A stretch of 64,000 bases of DNA from the NCBI GenBank assembly GCA_000299115.1, contig CP003801.1:806001-870000 (forward strand), read 5' to 3'. The notes below the pieces were generated by a model. The model had not been told where the DNA came from, did no database searches, and worked only from the letters and a program-made list of their open reading frames with translations. This stretch comes from an alpha proteobacterium HIMB59. Its GTDB lineage: Bacteria; Pseudomonadota; Alphaproteobacteria; HIMB59. The translations under genes and the position numbers were made by a program. This document shows, one piece after another, positions 55,387 through 64,000 of this stretch; the stretch's first letter is position 1; the number at the start of each line of letters is the position of its first letter.

Positions 55387-56855
55387 GTTACTATTCTAAG
55401 TCCCAAAGTTCTGAGGATAATAGCTTAATTTGGCCTGGTTTTGTAGATGTCCTAGCTTCTACATTAATGGTAATTATATTTGTTGTATTGCTTTTTACTG
55501 TAGCTCAAGTTTATTTAGGCGATTTAGTAGTCGGAAAAAATGAACAAATTCAAAACTTAGAAAAAACTATAGAAATTCAAGATGAAACTATAGTTGAACA
55601 AGATCTTTCATTATCTGATAAAGAACTAGCGCTAATTGAAAGACAAGAAGTAATAAGTCAATTAGATACCGAACTCGAAATTCTTGATGAGGAGATCAGA
55701 CTGAAACAGTCTGAAATTTCTGAGAAAGAAAATCTATTAACAGCCAAAGATGAAGAAATATTTGAAAAAGAGAGTCTCATAACAGCTAAAGATCAAGAAA
55801 TATCATTACAAGATGAACTCTTAAAACAAAAAGATGAAACAATAATAACTTTAGACGACTTAATCGATAAACAGGCCTTAGATATTACTGAGTTAAACGA
55901 AATTATTGCACGTATTACTGAAGAATTATCTTTATCATTGGAGGAAAAAGAAGAACTAAGAGGAAGGTTATCCTCTCTAAATGAAGAGCAAGAACTTTTA
56001 AAAAGCCAATTGCAAGAATTAGGTGGAGAAAATCAAGCTTTAGTAGGACAATTATCAGACTCTCAAGGAAGGATTCAGTCTCTTCTTGAGTCATTGAGTT
56101 CTTCAGCAGATGAAAATGAAATTTTAGAAACTCAAATATCTTCAGTAGAAAGCCAAAATCAGTCGCTTAGAGATCAGATTACATCTTTGGAGCAAGACTC
56201 CGTAATCCAAACTACAAGCTTAAATGATGCTTTAGCGCAAATTTCAAGATTATCTGAGGATATTAAGATCCTGAGCAATGAAATCCAATTACTCAACAAT
56301 TTGCTTGACTCAAAAGAAGCTGAAATAGCTTCCAATAAAATAGAACTAGGAGAATTAGGAGACAGGTTAAATAGAGTTTTAACAAGTGAATTATATAAAT
56401 TACAAAAATATAAATCTGAGTTTTTTGGTCAACTATCTGAAACCCTAGGGCAAAGAGAAGACATACAAATCAAAGGTGATAGATTTATTTTTCAGTCAGA
56501 AATTTTATTTGAGTCAGGAAGTGCAGATATTCAAGCAGGCGGAAGGGTAGCATTGTCTTTAATAGCTAAAACTTTAATTGATTTATCTAATCAAATTCCT
56601 ACTGATTTGAATTGGATTTTACAAGTAGACGGACATACAGATAAAATTCCAATAGCTACAGCCAGGTTTCCCTCTAACTGGGAGCTTTCACACGCAAGAG
56701 CTTTAGAAGTTGTAAAGTTTTTTATTCAACAGGGAATACCTGCTGACAAATTATCAGCTAATGGTTATGGCGAACACCAACCAATTAGCTTGGGTAGTTC
56801 GCCTGAAGATTTAAAATTAAATAGAAGAATTGAATTAAAAATTACTCAAAGGTAA
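55383..56855 (+). CDS. OmpA/MotB-family rod protein with long coiled coil
   Basis: 490 aa from GTG 55383. One membrane helix (about residues 22-45), then some 300 residues of coiled coil rich in Glu, Leu, Ser and Gln, including a near-repeat EKENLLTAKDEEI (114-126) and EKESLITAKDQEI (128-140). A C-terminal OmpA domain (about 360-490) has DGHTDKIP, SHARALEV and NRRIEL, the peptidoglycan-binding pattern. It is the likely stator partner of the preceding channel protein, with the coiled coil spanning the periplasm to reach the wall. Energy use and target are unknown. Confidence 0.86.
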   Translation: MSYYSKSQSSEDNSLIWPGFVDVLASTLMVIIFVVLLFTVAQVYLGDLVVGKNEQIQNLEKTIEIQDETIVEQDLSLSDKELALIERQEVISQLDTELEILDEEIRLKQSEISEKENLLTAKDEEIFEKESLITAKDQEISLQDELLKQKDETIITLDDLIDKQALDITELNEIIARITEELSLSLEEKEELRGRLSSLNEEQELLKSQLQELGGENQALVGQLSDSQGRIQSLLESLSSSADENEILETQISSVESQNQSLRDQITSLEQDSVIQTTSLNDALAQISRLSEDIKILSNEIQLLNNLLDSKEAEIASNKIELGELGDRLNRVLTSELYKLQKYKSEFFGQLSETLGQREDIQIKGDRFIFQSEILFESGSADIQAGGRVALSLIAKTLIDLSNQIPTDLNWILQVDGHTDKIPIATARFPSNWELSHARALEVVKFFIQQGIPADKLSANGYGEHQPISLGSSPEDLKLNRRIELKITQR

Positions 56856-56857
56856 CT

Positions 56858-57415
56858 TTATTCAATCCACATTTTGATGATCTTGTCAGGATCGTCGACC
56901 ATTCCGTTTTTAATAGGATCTCCTTTTTTGATCATATCAACGAATTCCATTCCCTCAATTACTTCTCCCCAAACAGTATATTGGCCATCTAAATGAGGAG
57001 TATCATCGAAACAAATAAAAAATTGGCTATCCGCACTATTTGGGTCCTGTGCCCTTGCCATGCTCAGCGTACCTCTTTTATGAGGTGTATCATTGAATTC
57101 AGCATTTATATTATTACCAGATCCACCAGTTCCAGCGCGTCTTAGGTCAAAAGACTCAGAGTTTGAGTTCCCAAACTGAACATCTCCAGTTTGAGCCATA
57201 AAACCATCTATAACACGATGAAAAACCACTCCGTCATATTTGCCTTGAGCTACTAGATCTTTGATTTGTTGTACGTGGTTTGGTGCCTTATCATCTAAGG
57301 TCTTGATTTTGACGATACCGTCTTTGAGTTGTAAGTTAATGACATCCTCCTTTGATAAAACATTATTAGAAAAAAATAGAAATATGAGTGAAAAGAAAAT
57401 TTTTGTCAATTTCAT
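56858..57415 (-). CDS. Periplasmic cyclophilin-type peptidyl-prolyl isomerase
   Basis: 185 aa with a signal peptide (cleavage near residue 21, VLS-KED). Cyclophilin core: FHRVIDGFMAQTGD carries the catalytic Arg, then GGSGNNINAEFN, GTLSMARAQDPNSADSQFFI and WGEVIEGMEFVD. Speeds proline isomerisation during folding of exported proteins. It is convergent with the OmpA-family gene, 2 bp apart. Confidence 0.93.
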   Translation of the reverse strand: MKLTKIFFSLIFLFFSNNVLSKEDVINLQLKDGIVKIKTLDDKAPNHVQQIKDLVAQGKYDGVVFHRVIDGFMAQTGDVQFGNSNSESFDLRRAGTGGSGNNINAEFNDTPHKRGTLSMARAQDPNSADSQFFICFDDTPHLDGQYTVWGEVIEGMEFVDMIKKGDPIKNGMVDDPDKIIKMWIE

Positions 57416-57450
57416 CAGATCAAACTAACACAATTTAAAAACGATAAAAT

Positions 57451-57867
57451 TTAATTTTTCGATAATTCTGTCGCTATGGACATGATCTTTTTTTTTAAAG
57501 AATTAAGTCCATTGGAGCGAGAAGGCCCCAAATGACTTGATAAACCTATTTCTTCAAAGAAATCTAGAGGTTGTTTTAATATAGTTTGAGGTTCTTCATC
57601 ATTATATACAAATTGAACCAAATAAAATAACCCCTGAACGATCACTGAGTCACTGGCGCCAATAAATTTCAATTTGTCATCAGATAATTGAGGAATTACC
57701 CATAAATTAGAGGTACATCCCTGAACTCTGAAATCCTCAGTTTTATATTTATCCTCTAATTTTGGTAACTTTTTGCCAAGGTCAATAAGATATTGATATT
57801 TGTCCTCCCAATTATCAAAATAAGAAAAATCCTCTTTAATTTGGTTGATTTTTTCTTGAATTAACAT
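57451..57867 (-). CDS. sufE: Cysteine desulfuration protein SufE
   Basis: 138 aa sulfur carrier that takes persulfide from SufS for Fe-S cluster assembly. The active Cys is in FRVQGCTSNLW (residue 51); DLGKKLPKLE and GLSSHLGPSRSNGL are the family landmarks. 138 aa is normal. No suf operon is in the window. Divergent from rpmJ with 37 bp between starts. Confidence 0.92.
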   Translation of the reverse strand: MLIQEKINQIKEDFSYFDNWEDKYQYLIDLGKKLPKLEDKYKTEDFRVQGCTSNLWVIPQLSDDKLKFIGASDSVIVQGLFYLVQFVYNDEEPQTILKQPLDFFEEIGLSSHLGPSRSNGLNSLKKKIMSIATELSKN

Positions 57868-57904
57868 AAATTCCCACTCTATTAAATTAACTTAAGAATT
57901 AAAC

Positions 57905-58030
57905 ATGAAAATTAAAAGCTCACTTAAATCTGCTAAAACTAGAGATAAGAACAATCAATTAGTTAGAAGAAAAGGTAGATTATACGTTATTAACAAAACA
58001 AACCCAAGAATGAAGGCCCGTCAGGGTTAA
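57905..58030 (+). CDS. rpmJ: 50S ribosomal protein L36
   Basis: 41 codons from ATG 57905 to TAA 58030. [21 protein letters not shown]-type [15 protein letters not shown] and the ending KARQG identify the zinc-free L36 form common in Alphaproteobacteria; the four zinc Cys/His residues of the other form are absent. TTGAAT (57856-57861) and TATTAA (57880-57885), 18 bp apart, form a plausible promoter giving a 13-base leader. Confidence 0.93.
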   Translation: MKIKSSLKSAKTRDKNNQLVRRKGRLYVINKTNPRMKARQG

Positions 58031-58034
58031 TATA

Positions 58035-58955
58035 CTAGCTTAGAAACTTTTCTGCCTCTAAAGCAGCCATGCAACCCATCCCCGCAGCAGTTATAGCTTG
58101 TCTATAAACCTTATCTTTTACGTCACCTGCAGCATAAACTCCCTTTAATGAGGTCTCCGTACTATCGGGTTTAGTAATTATATATCCTTCTGAGTCCATA
58201 TCGATTTGTCCTTTAAAGAGTTTAGTCGCGGGATCATGACCAATAGCAATAAAAACCCCATCTAAATCAAGGTTTGAGTTTTCATTTTTATCTTTATGGT
58301 AAAGTTCAATAGATTTTAAGTCTTGATCGCCAATAAATTTGGAAACCTCAGTGTTCCAAATGAATTTAATTTTAGAATTATTTTTTAGGCGATCTTGTAA
58401 AATTTTTTCTGCTCGAAGTTGATCTCTTCGGTGAATAAGAAATACTTCAGATGCAAATTTGGTAAGAAACAAAGCCTCTTCAGCAGCACTGTTTCCCCCA
58501 CCAATAACTGCAACTTTTCTATCTTTAAAAAAGAATCCATCGCATGTAGCGCATGCCGATAAACCATGTCCTTGAAATTTTTCTTCATTTTCCAGTCCTA
58601 GCCACCTTGCTTGCGCTCCAGTGCTTATGATTACAGTTTTAGATTCTATAATACTACCATCATCCAGAAAAATTTTTTTTAATGAGTTATTAAGTTCAAC
58701 TTTAGTTACTTGAGTATTTAATATTTCTGTACCAACTAATTGTGCTTGCTTTTGCATTTGTTCCATAAGCCACGGGCCTTGGATAGGGTATTCATAACCA
58801 GGATAATTCTCAACATCCGTAGTAATTGTCAACTGACCACCGGGTTGAAGACCGCTTATAAGAGTAGGATTTAAATTAGCTCTAGACGAATAAATTGCTG
58901 CCGTATAACCAGCAGGACCTGAACCAATAATTGTAACTTCTTTAATATTAGCCAT
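58035..58955 (-). CDS. trxB: Thioredoxin reductase
   Basis: FAD/NADPH flavoenzyme of 306 aa that reduces thioredoxin. The FAD site GSGPAGYTAAIYS is at residue 11, the redox-active Cys135-Ala-Thr-Cys138 (CATCDG) in the NADPH domain, GGGNSAAEEALFL binds NADPH, and YAAGDV is the second FAD motif. Overlaps the upstream oxygenase gene by 8 bp. Confidence 0.95.
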   Translation of the reverse strand: MANIKEVTIIGSGPAGYTAAIYSSRANLNPTLISGLQPGGQLTITTDVENYPGYEYPIQGPWLMEQMQKQAQLVGTEILNTQVTKVELNNSLKKIFLDDGSIIESKTVIISTGAQARWLGLENEEKFQGHGLSACATCDGFFFKDRKVAVIGGGNSAAEEALFLTKFASEVFLIHRRDQLRAEKILQDRLKNNSKIKFIWNTEVSKFIGDQDLKSIELYHKDKNENSNLDLDGVFIAIGHDPATKLFKGQIDMDSEGYIITKPDSTETSLKGVYAAGDVKDKVYRQAITAAGMGCMAALEAEKFLS

Positions 58956-59577
58956 TTATTGGCCAGCTAGTAGGGAAGGTAACGTAGTTAATTTGCATAC
59001 ATCTTCTCTCGATTTTAATTTCTTTTTTTTCTAGTCCGTGCCAAGTATTATTTCCTGAAGCAAAAAAATACCCCGAGTTATGTTTATAAGGTATTGTTTT
59101 AACAAGCTTCATATCAAGATCATAAAAATCAGTACCTAGTTTTTCAGACTCATCATAGGTATTAATAAAAAGCATCATTGTCATAAGTTTCTCTGGAATA
59201 TCTAAATGGGGTTTTAGCCAAAATCCTTTTCGATCAGCAATGTACTCAATTCGAATATAGCTATTAGTTAAGTCCTTTTTGATTTTTTCTTGGACCGCAT
59301 CAATTACCTCTTTGTCTTTTAAGTCCTCGATAAGTTTCATTCCGTTAGGTAAGAGATTAGAATTATCTTTTTCTAAAAAAACTCTTAGTTTGCCGTCTAT
59401 GCCGTCTCCACCTGCATCAGCGGCTCTTGTACCATCAAAAGAACGAGGAGCATCAGAGATTTTGACATTTTGAAGTTCACCTATCATTTCTTCTGAAAGA
59501 GGCTTGTCTAGCTCCCAATGAGGAAAAGGGTCATTATAGGATTGAATTTTATGTAATATTGAATCTTTAAGAGACAC
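58948..59577 (-). CDS. 2-oxoglutarate/Fe(II)-dependent oxygenase
   Basis: 209 aa double-stranded beta-helix oxygenase. Iron ligands His124 and Asp126 (KPHLDIPEK) and His180 (NNTWHGLEK) form the 2-His-1-carboxylate triad, and Arg191 is in place to bind 2-oxoglutarate. The substrate is unknown; relatives include prolyl hydroxylases and sugar- or protein-modifying enzymes. It overlaps ELM1 by 11 bp and trxB by 8 bp, placing it in a carB-greA-ELM1 operon. Confidence 0.82.
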   Translation of the reverse strand: MSLKDSILHKIQSYNDPFPHWELDKPLSEEMIGELQNVKISDAPRSFDGTRAADAGGDGIDGKLRVFLEKDNSNLLPNGMKLIEDLKDKEVIDAVQEKIKKDLTNSYIRIEYIADRKGFWLKPHLDIPEKLMTMMLFINTYDESEKLGTDFYDLDMKLVKTIPYKHNSGYFFASGNNTWHGLEKKEIKIERRCMQINYVTFPTSWPING

Positions 59578-60508
59578 TATTTTTGAACCATAAATTACTT
59601 TTTATCTTATTCAAGATCTTACTTTTTAACTCTGAATTATAACTACTCATTGAGACAGTGTAGGGTTTCATTTTTCTACTGAAACTTTTAATAAAACCTT
59701 TTTGTTTAACCATTTGATGGAATAATTGATATCTTTTAGGACAACTATCTTCTTCGAACTCATAGAGGAATGTTCCTGTTTCAGATGAGATTGCTTCAGA
59801 AATCATTGAAATAGAGTCCCAAGTTACAATTTGCATATTAGACTCTGATAGAAGATTACCATAGGTGACAGGATCAAATAAATTAGTAAATAATTTTATA
59901 TTATGATTCTTTAGCATTGATAAATTTTTAATAAATTCAGAAGGCGTTCTTCTTGAGGGAATAACGTTTACAGAAGAAATTTCTGATAAAAAATATATAT
60001 CATTTAATATTTTATTTTGTGTTTCTTCGTTGAACTTGAAATACTTGTTAGAACCTCCAATAATAAAGTTAATGCTATTTGTCTTTTTTTTATTTAAATC
60101 AAAATTAATATTATGAAGAGCGAGTAATGTTGAAATACTATTTGGTTTTTTTAGCCGATCATGCTCTGGAGATATTATTAAATCAAAAAGATCATGATTT
60201 GATTTAGGATCTTGGATATGAATATTGAAAACAAGACCTTTAAACTTTTTTTTTAAGTAAATAGAAGCTTTAACACTTTTTTTACCACAGCTGATCACTA
60301 ATACTTTTGATTGGATTTTTATTTGATCAATATTTTGATAAGCATTTGCACTGGCAGGAATAAGCTGAATTGGGAGATTTTTAAAAAAAGGTTTAATTTG
60401 AACATCAAAGTTTCGGTATGAATTGCAAATTAAATTTGCAAGACCTTCTATTTGACTTCTCATCCCAGCAGCCCCCTCGCTGATGGTGATAGCTTTTAAG
60501 TCAATCAA
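59567..60508 (-). CDS. Mitochondrial fission ELM1-like protein
   Basis: 313 aa, matching the ELM1 (Mito_fiss_Elm1) family by ITISEGAAGMRSQIEGLAN at the start, HIQDPKSN, LLALHNINFD, IGGSNKYF, IPSRRTPSEF, and WDSISMISEAISSETGTFLYE. The fold resembles GT-B glycosyltransferases. Plants use ELM1 to recruit dynamin to mitochondria; the bacterial role is unknown and may concern envelope glycans. Lies between greA and the oxygenase gene. Confidence 0.88.
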   Translation of the reverse strand: MIDLKAITISEGAAGMRSQIEGLANLICNSYRNFDVQIKPFFKNLPIQLIPASANAYQNIDQIKIQSKVLVISCGKKSVKASIYLKKKFKGLVFNIHIQDPKSNHDLFDLIISPEHDRLKKPNSISTLLALHNINFDLNKKKTNSINFIIGGSNKYFKFNEETQNKILNDIYFLSEISSVNVIPSRRTPSEFIKNLSMLKNHNIKLFTNLFDPVTYGNLLSESNMQIVTWDSISMISEAISSETGTFLYEFEEDSCPKRYQLFHQMVKQKGFIKSFSRKMKPYTVSMSSYNSELKSKILNKIKSNLWFKNSVS

Positions 60509-60513
60509 ATGAT

Positions 60514-60987
60514 TTATTTAAAACGAACAGATTTAATTTCATAAGAAGTCACACCTTTGGGTGTAGAAACCTCTATGTAATCGCCTTTTTTCTTACCAAT
60601 TAAAGCTCGTGCAATAGGACTGGTGACAGAAATTTTTTTTTGTTCTATGTCTGCTTCAACCTCACCCACAAGTTGATATTTTGATTCTTTATTGTCATCT
60701 AAGTTGATGATGGACACTGTGGCTCCAAACTTTACAACAGTTCCTGATAACTTAGAAACATCAATGATTTCCGCTTGAGCTATTGTGCTTTCTATTTCAG
60801 CAACTCTACCTTCAATAAAGCTTTGTTTTTCTCGAGCTGCATGGTACTCAGCATTCTCAGATAAGTCACCGTTACTTCTTGCGTCTGCAATTGCTTTAAT
60901 AATAATTGGACGTTCAACGGTCTTTAAGTGTTTTAACTCGTCAAGGAGCTTTTTTTGCCCCTCTTCTGTCATTGGTATTTTTTCCAT
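60514..60987 (-). CDS. greA: Transcription elongation factor GreA
   Basis: 157 aa factor that rescues backtracked RNA polymerase by promoting transcript cleavage. The N-terminal coiled coil has [26 protein letters not shown] with the acidic tip (Asp/Glu), and the C-terminal FKBP-like domain ends [13 protein letters not shown]. Alphaproteobacterial greA follows carB, as it does here, after 68 bp. Confidence 0.95.
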   Translation of the reverse strand: MEKIPMTEEGQKKLLDELKHLKTVERPIIIKAIADARSNGDLSENAEYHAAREKQSFIEGRVAEIESTIAQAEIIDVSKLSGTVVKFGATVSIINLDDNKESKYQLVGEVEADIEQKKISVTSPIARALIGKKKGDYIEVSTPKGVTSYEIKSVRFK

Positions 60988-61055
60988 ATTTCTATCTCAA
61001 TAAATAAGTGGTAGAAAATATTTAATTTTCAAGAGGTTTTCAAATGAATTTTTAC

Positions 61056-64000
61056 TTAATAAATATGATGATTTTGAATAGCTTTAACCGAAATTTCACT
61101 ATTTTTCAAAGATATCAGTGATTTATATAGTATTTTAGCACTTCTTAAGTTGGTAAAATAGGGAACATTTAAATCAACAGCAGTTCTTCTAATTGTGAAA
61201 CTATCTTTGATTGCTTGTTTATTCTCAGTGGTATTGATTACCATGTCAATTTTACCATCTTTAATGAACTCAACCACATGTGGGGAACCCTCAGCCACTT
61301 TATTCACCAAATTGGTAGAAATCCCTTTTTTTGTAAGAAACTCATGAGTTCCTCGGGTTGTATAAATATTATAGCCACTTTTGCTTAGTGAATTAACAAT
61401 CTCAAAAATATCCTCTTTATCCTCGTCTTTAACTGAAACAAAGATATTTTTAAGATCATATAGCTTATGTCCAGAGCCTATCTGACTCTTCAAATATGCC
61501 ATGTTGAAATCCTCATCTATACCCATTACTTCTCCAGTGCTTTTCATTTCTGGTCCTAAAATTACATCTGTGTTTGGAAACTTATTAAAAACAAAGACTG
61601 CCTCTTTAATAGCAAAGTAAGGTAAGGACTCAGGTTCAAAGTCGATGAATTCTTTAGATAACGATTTCCCAGCAATTAATTCTGCAGCAATTTTAATAAA
61701 TGGTATACCAATGGCTTTTGCTAGAAAAGGAATTGTTCGACTGGCTCTAGGGTTAGCTTCGAGAATATAAATTTCATTATCTTTAATTGCATATTGCACA
61801 TTCATTAACCCTATTGTACCTAATTCATTGGCAAGGCTTTTACTAAAACTTTTAATGGAGTTAATTATTTCATTGCTTAGAGAAAATGGGGGAATGCAGC
61901 AAGCGCTATCTCCTGAATGAACACCAGCTTCTTCTATGTGTTCCATAATTCCAGCGATCATGCAATTGCCCGCCTTATCTCTTAAAACATCTACATCTAC
62001 TTCTTTGGCATCTTTTAAAAATTCATCAATCAAAATTACATTATTTTCAAGTGCCCAATAATTTTGATCAATATAATTTTGAACATCCTCAGAACTATTC
62101 ATTTTTTCCATCATCCTACCCCCAAGAACATAAGAAGGACGAAGCAAAATAGGGAAATTTAATTTAGTTGTCTTTTTGAGAAGCTCTTTGGTTCCAATAG
62201 ATATGTCGCTTTTAGGTTGTTTTAATCCTACTTTTTGAATTAATTGCTGAAATCTCTCTCTGTCTTCAGATATATCGATAGCATCAAAAGATGTGCCGAG
62301 GATTTCATATCCAAACTCTTTTAATTTATTAGCTATACGTAAGGGAGTTTGACCGCCAAATTGCACAACGACCCCTTTAACAGTACCTTCAGAGCTTTCT
62401 CTATCTATGATATTTTTAACAAATTCAAAGTCTAAAGGTTCAAAATATAGTTTGTCTGATGTGTCATAGTCTGTTGATACGGTTTCAGGGTTGCAATTAA
62501 CCATGATTGTTTCATAGCCTAATCTTTGAAAAGATTTTACAGCTTGAACACAGCAATAATCAAATTCTATTCCTTGACCAATTCTATTAGGCCCTGATCC
62601 AAGAATTATGATCTTTTCTTTGTTTGCTGGCCTAGCTTCACAGCTAAATGGATTTATATCTTTACTGAAACTGGAGTAGAGATAGGCCGTAGAAGAGTCA
62701 AATTCATTGCCGCAAGTATCAACTCTTTTAAAAACATTTTTGGCACCATTTTTACTTAACATGTCATAAATGTCTCCAACTTCTTTTTTAATTAAGCTAG
62801 CAATATGTGTATTAGAAAAACCAATTTTCTTAGCTTGAATGATCAAATTCAAATCTAATATTCCTTGGGATTTTATAAGTAATTTTTCAATATCAATTAT
62901 TTCGTTAATTTCTCTTAGGAAAAAATTATCAATTCCAGTTATTGAGTTAATATCGTCAATAGTAAAATCTCTTCTTATAGCTTCAGCTACTAAAATCAAT
63001 CTATCAGGCCTTTGTATTGATAGCTGTTCCCTTAACTCATCATCTTTTAAGTTCAATAACTCGTGAGAAATATCAAAACCTAAATTATCACCTTCAATAG
63101 AATATAAGCCTTTTAAAATAGACTCCTTAAAGCTCCTTCCAATTGCCATAATTTCCCCAACTGACTTCATGGCTGTATTCAAAACTTTTGGTGTTCCTTG
63201 AAATTTTTCAAAATTAAATTTAGGGATTTTTGTTACAACATAGTCAATGACAGGTTCAAAACTAGCTGGAGTGACTTTGGTAATATCGTTTTGTAATTCA
63301 TCTAATGTGTAACCTACAGCCAAGAGAGCGGCAATTTTAGCAATTGGAAACCCTGTTGCTTTTGATGCAAGTGCAGAGGATCTGCTTACTCTAGGGTTCA
63401 TTTCGATGATTAATATTCTTCCATTGGAAGGATTAACGGCAAATTGAACGTTAGACCCTCCTGTTTCAACTCCTATTTTTCTTAAAATAGCGATACTCTG
63501 ATTTCTTAGTTTTTGAAATTCTTTATCTGTCAGCGTTAGAGCAGGGGCGATCGTAATGCTATCGCCAGTATGCACACCCATTGGATCTAGGTTTTCTATA
63601 GAGCATACAATTATTGAGTTATCTGATTTATCGCGAACAACTTCGAATTCAAATTCTTTCCAACCAATTAGGGACTCTTCAACCAGAGTCTTGGAAACGG
63701 GGCTAAGATCAATGGCATTTTTGACTTTAGGCAAAAATTCATCTTTATTAAAAACAATACCACCGCCAGTGCCTCCAAGGGTATAAAAAGGTCTCAGAAT
63801 AAGAGGATAGGTGACCTCTGAGGCTATTTTTTCTAAATCAGATTTATCATCTACGATTATACTGAAAGGAGTTTCAAGACCTATTTCAGTCATCGCTTCT
63901 GCAAATAGTTTTCTATCTTCAGCTACATCAATTGACCTTGGACTAGCACCAAGAATTTTAATAGGGCTATTAGAGAAGTAATTTTCCTTATTTAACTCTC
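61056..64000 (-). CDS. carB: Carbamoyl-phosphate synthase large chain (5' end missing)
   Basis: Makes carbamoyl phosphate from bicarbonate, ammonia (from CarA) and two ATP for arginine and pyrimidine synthesis. The frame continues through the right window edge, where [18 protein letters not shown] of the first ATP-grasp half is read. Visible parts: rest of the first ATP-grasp ([26 protein letters not shown]), the oligomerisation domain, the second half ([40 protein letters not shown]) and a C-terminal MGS-like allosteric domain. About the first 90 residues are missing. Confidence 0.96.
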   Translation of the reverse strand, partial: ELNKENYFSNSPIKILGASPRSIDVAEDRKLFAEAMTEIGLETPFSIIVDDKSDLEKIASEVTYPLILRPFYTLGGTGGGIVFNKDEFLPKVKNAIDLSPVSKTLVEESLIGWKEFEFEVVRDKSDNSIIVCSIENLDPMGVHTGDSITIAPALTLTDKEFQKLRNQSIAILRKIGVETGGSNVQFAVNPSNGRILIIEMNPRVSRSSALASKATGFPIAKIAALLAVGYTLDELQNDITKVTPASFEPVIDYVVTKIPKFNFEKFQGTPKVLNTAMKSVGEIMAIGRSFKESILKGLYSIEGDNLGFDISHELLNLKDDELREQLSIQRPDRLILVAEAIRRDFTIDDINSITGIDNFFLREINEIIDIEKLLIKSQGILDLNLIIQAKKIGFSNTHIASLIKKEVGDIYDMLSKNGAKNVFKRVDTCGNEFDSSTAYLYSSFSKDINPFSCEARPANKEKIIILGSGPNRIGQGIEFDYCCVQAVKSFQRLGYETIMVNCNPETVSTDYDTSDKLYFEPLDFEFVKNIIDRESSEGTVKGVVVQFGGQTPLRIANKLKEFGYEILGTSFDAIDISEDRERFQQLIQKVGLKQPKSDISIGTKELLKKTTKLNFPILLRPSYVLGGRMMEKMNSSEDVQNYIDQNYWALENNVILIDEFLKDAKEVDVDVLRDKAGNCMIAGIMEHIEEAGVHSGDSACCIPPFSLSNEIINSIKSFSKSLANELGTIGLMNVQYAIKDNEIYILEANPRASRTIPFLAKAIGIPFIKIAAELIAGKSLSKEFIDFEPESLPYFAIKEAVFVFNKFPNTDVILGPEMKSTGEVMGIDEDFNMAYLKSQIGSGHKLYDLKNIFVSVKDEDKEDIFEIVNSLSKSGYNIYTTRGTHEFLTKKGISTNLVNKVAEGSPHVVEFIKDGKIDMVINTTENKQAIKDSFTIRRTAVDLNVPYFTNLRSAKILYKSLISLKNSEISVKAIQNHHIY

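Noticed and set aside
54517-56855. Zorya (ZorA/ZorB) anti-phage system
   Set aside because: Channel and OmpA-tailed partner superficially fit, but no ZorC, ZorD or ZorE gene is present and the flanking genes are housekeeping.
1-64000. CRISPR arrays, prophage, insertion sequences, rRNA, riboswitches and replication origin
   Set aside because: Reading both strands I saw no spaced direct repeats, no transposase or phage genes, no rRNA, no riboswitch-like leader (gaps are at most about 120 bases) and no DnaA-box cluster.

Overview
The window is a 64 kb piece of a very AT-rich (about 30% GC by eye), extremely compact alphaproteobacterial chromosome. The evidence is a set of alphaproteobacterial neighbourhoods: J-protein/cobS/cobT divergent from bolA; ubiG divergent from lysC; ispG-hisS-prfA-prmC-DUF4167; livHMGF-DUF6867-livK; class I lysyl-tRNA synthetase; carB-greA-ELM1-trxB. 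Compactness, 1 to 17 bp gene overlaps and low GC suggest a streamlined marine lineage such as HIMB59, AEGEAN-169 or SAR11-like bacteria. That placement is inference. No gene-free stretch exceeds about 120 bases. I see no phage, insertion sequence, CRISPR array or genomic island.

Layout. 1-1771 (+): 3' end of rodA, a phosphomannose-isomerase-type cupin and DUF6165. 1761-9493: several divergent or convergent units: apt/panB, ispB/trmN6-S49 peptidase-glyQS, ygfZ/GT9-pyrC. 9490-14990 (-): ctaA, an SDR, a photolyase broken by a frameshift, another SDR, purE and purK. 15096-21117 (+): ferredoxin, class I lysS, pyrD, HAD phosphatase, rpmB, a queuosine-precursor transporter and tgt. 21106-27433: cobT-cobS-J-protein (-), bolA (+), and CorC-aroB-aroK (-). 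27497-30884 (+): a tiny membrane protein, a frameshifted exported protein of unknown function, xerD and accA. 30881-36317: secA and a methyltransferase-like gene (-), an unknown gene, a nitrilase-family amidase and DUF1178 (+), and ubiG (-). 36357-42987 (+): lysC, rodZ-like, ispG, hisS, prfA, prmC and DUF4167. 42984-46079: an M23 endopeptidase (-), then a Gate-domain membrane protein and DUF1045 (+). 46116-51278 (-): a complete branched-chain amino-acid ABC transporter. 51398-56855 (+): DsbA-like protein, murJ, tRNA-Val, a PagL-like protein, and a MotA/TolQ-type proton channel with an OmpA-tailed rod protein. 56858-64000: cyclophilin and sufE (-), rpmJ (+), trxB, a 2OG-Fe(II) oxygenase, ELM1-like, greA and the 3' part of carB (-).

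Most genes are housekeeping: cell wall and elongasome, nucleotide synthesis (pur, pyr, apt, car), isoprenoid and quinone synthesis, translation, Fe-S and heme assembly, and amino-acid uptake. I found no whole new defence or mobile system. The unusual points are inside ordinary genes. Two genes carry same-sign frameshifts at 8-base A/T runs. The photolyase lacks its Fe-S cysteines, and a neighbouring SDR lacks its catalytic tyrosine. Tgt has lost most of its zinc site. The tRNA-Val has C instead of U at position 33. A peptidoglycan-anchored proton channel has no assigned partner. Several divergent gene pairs have almost no DNA between their start codons.
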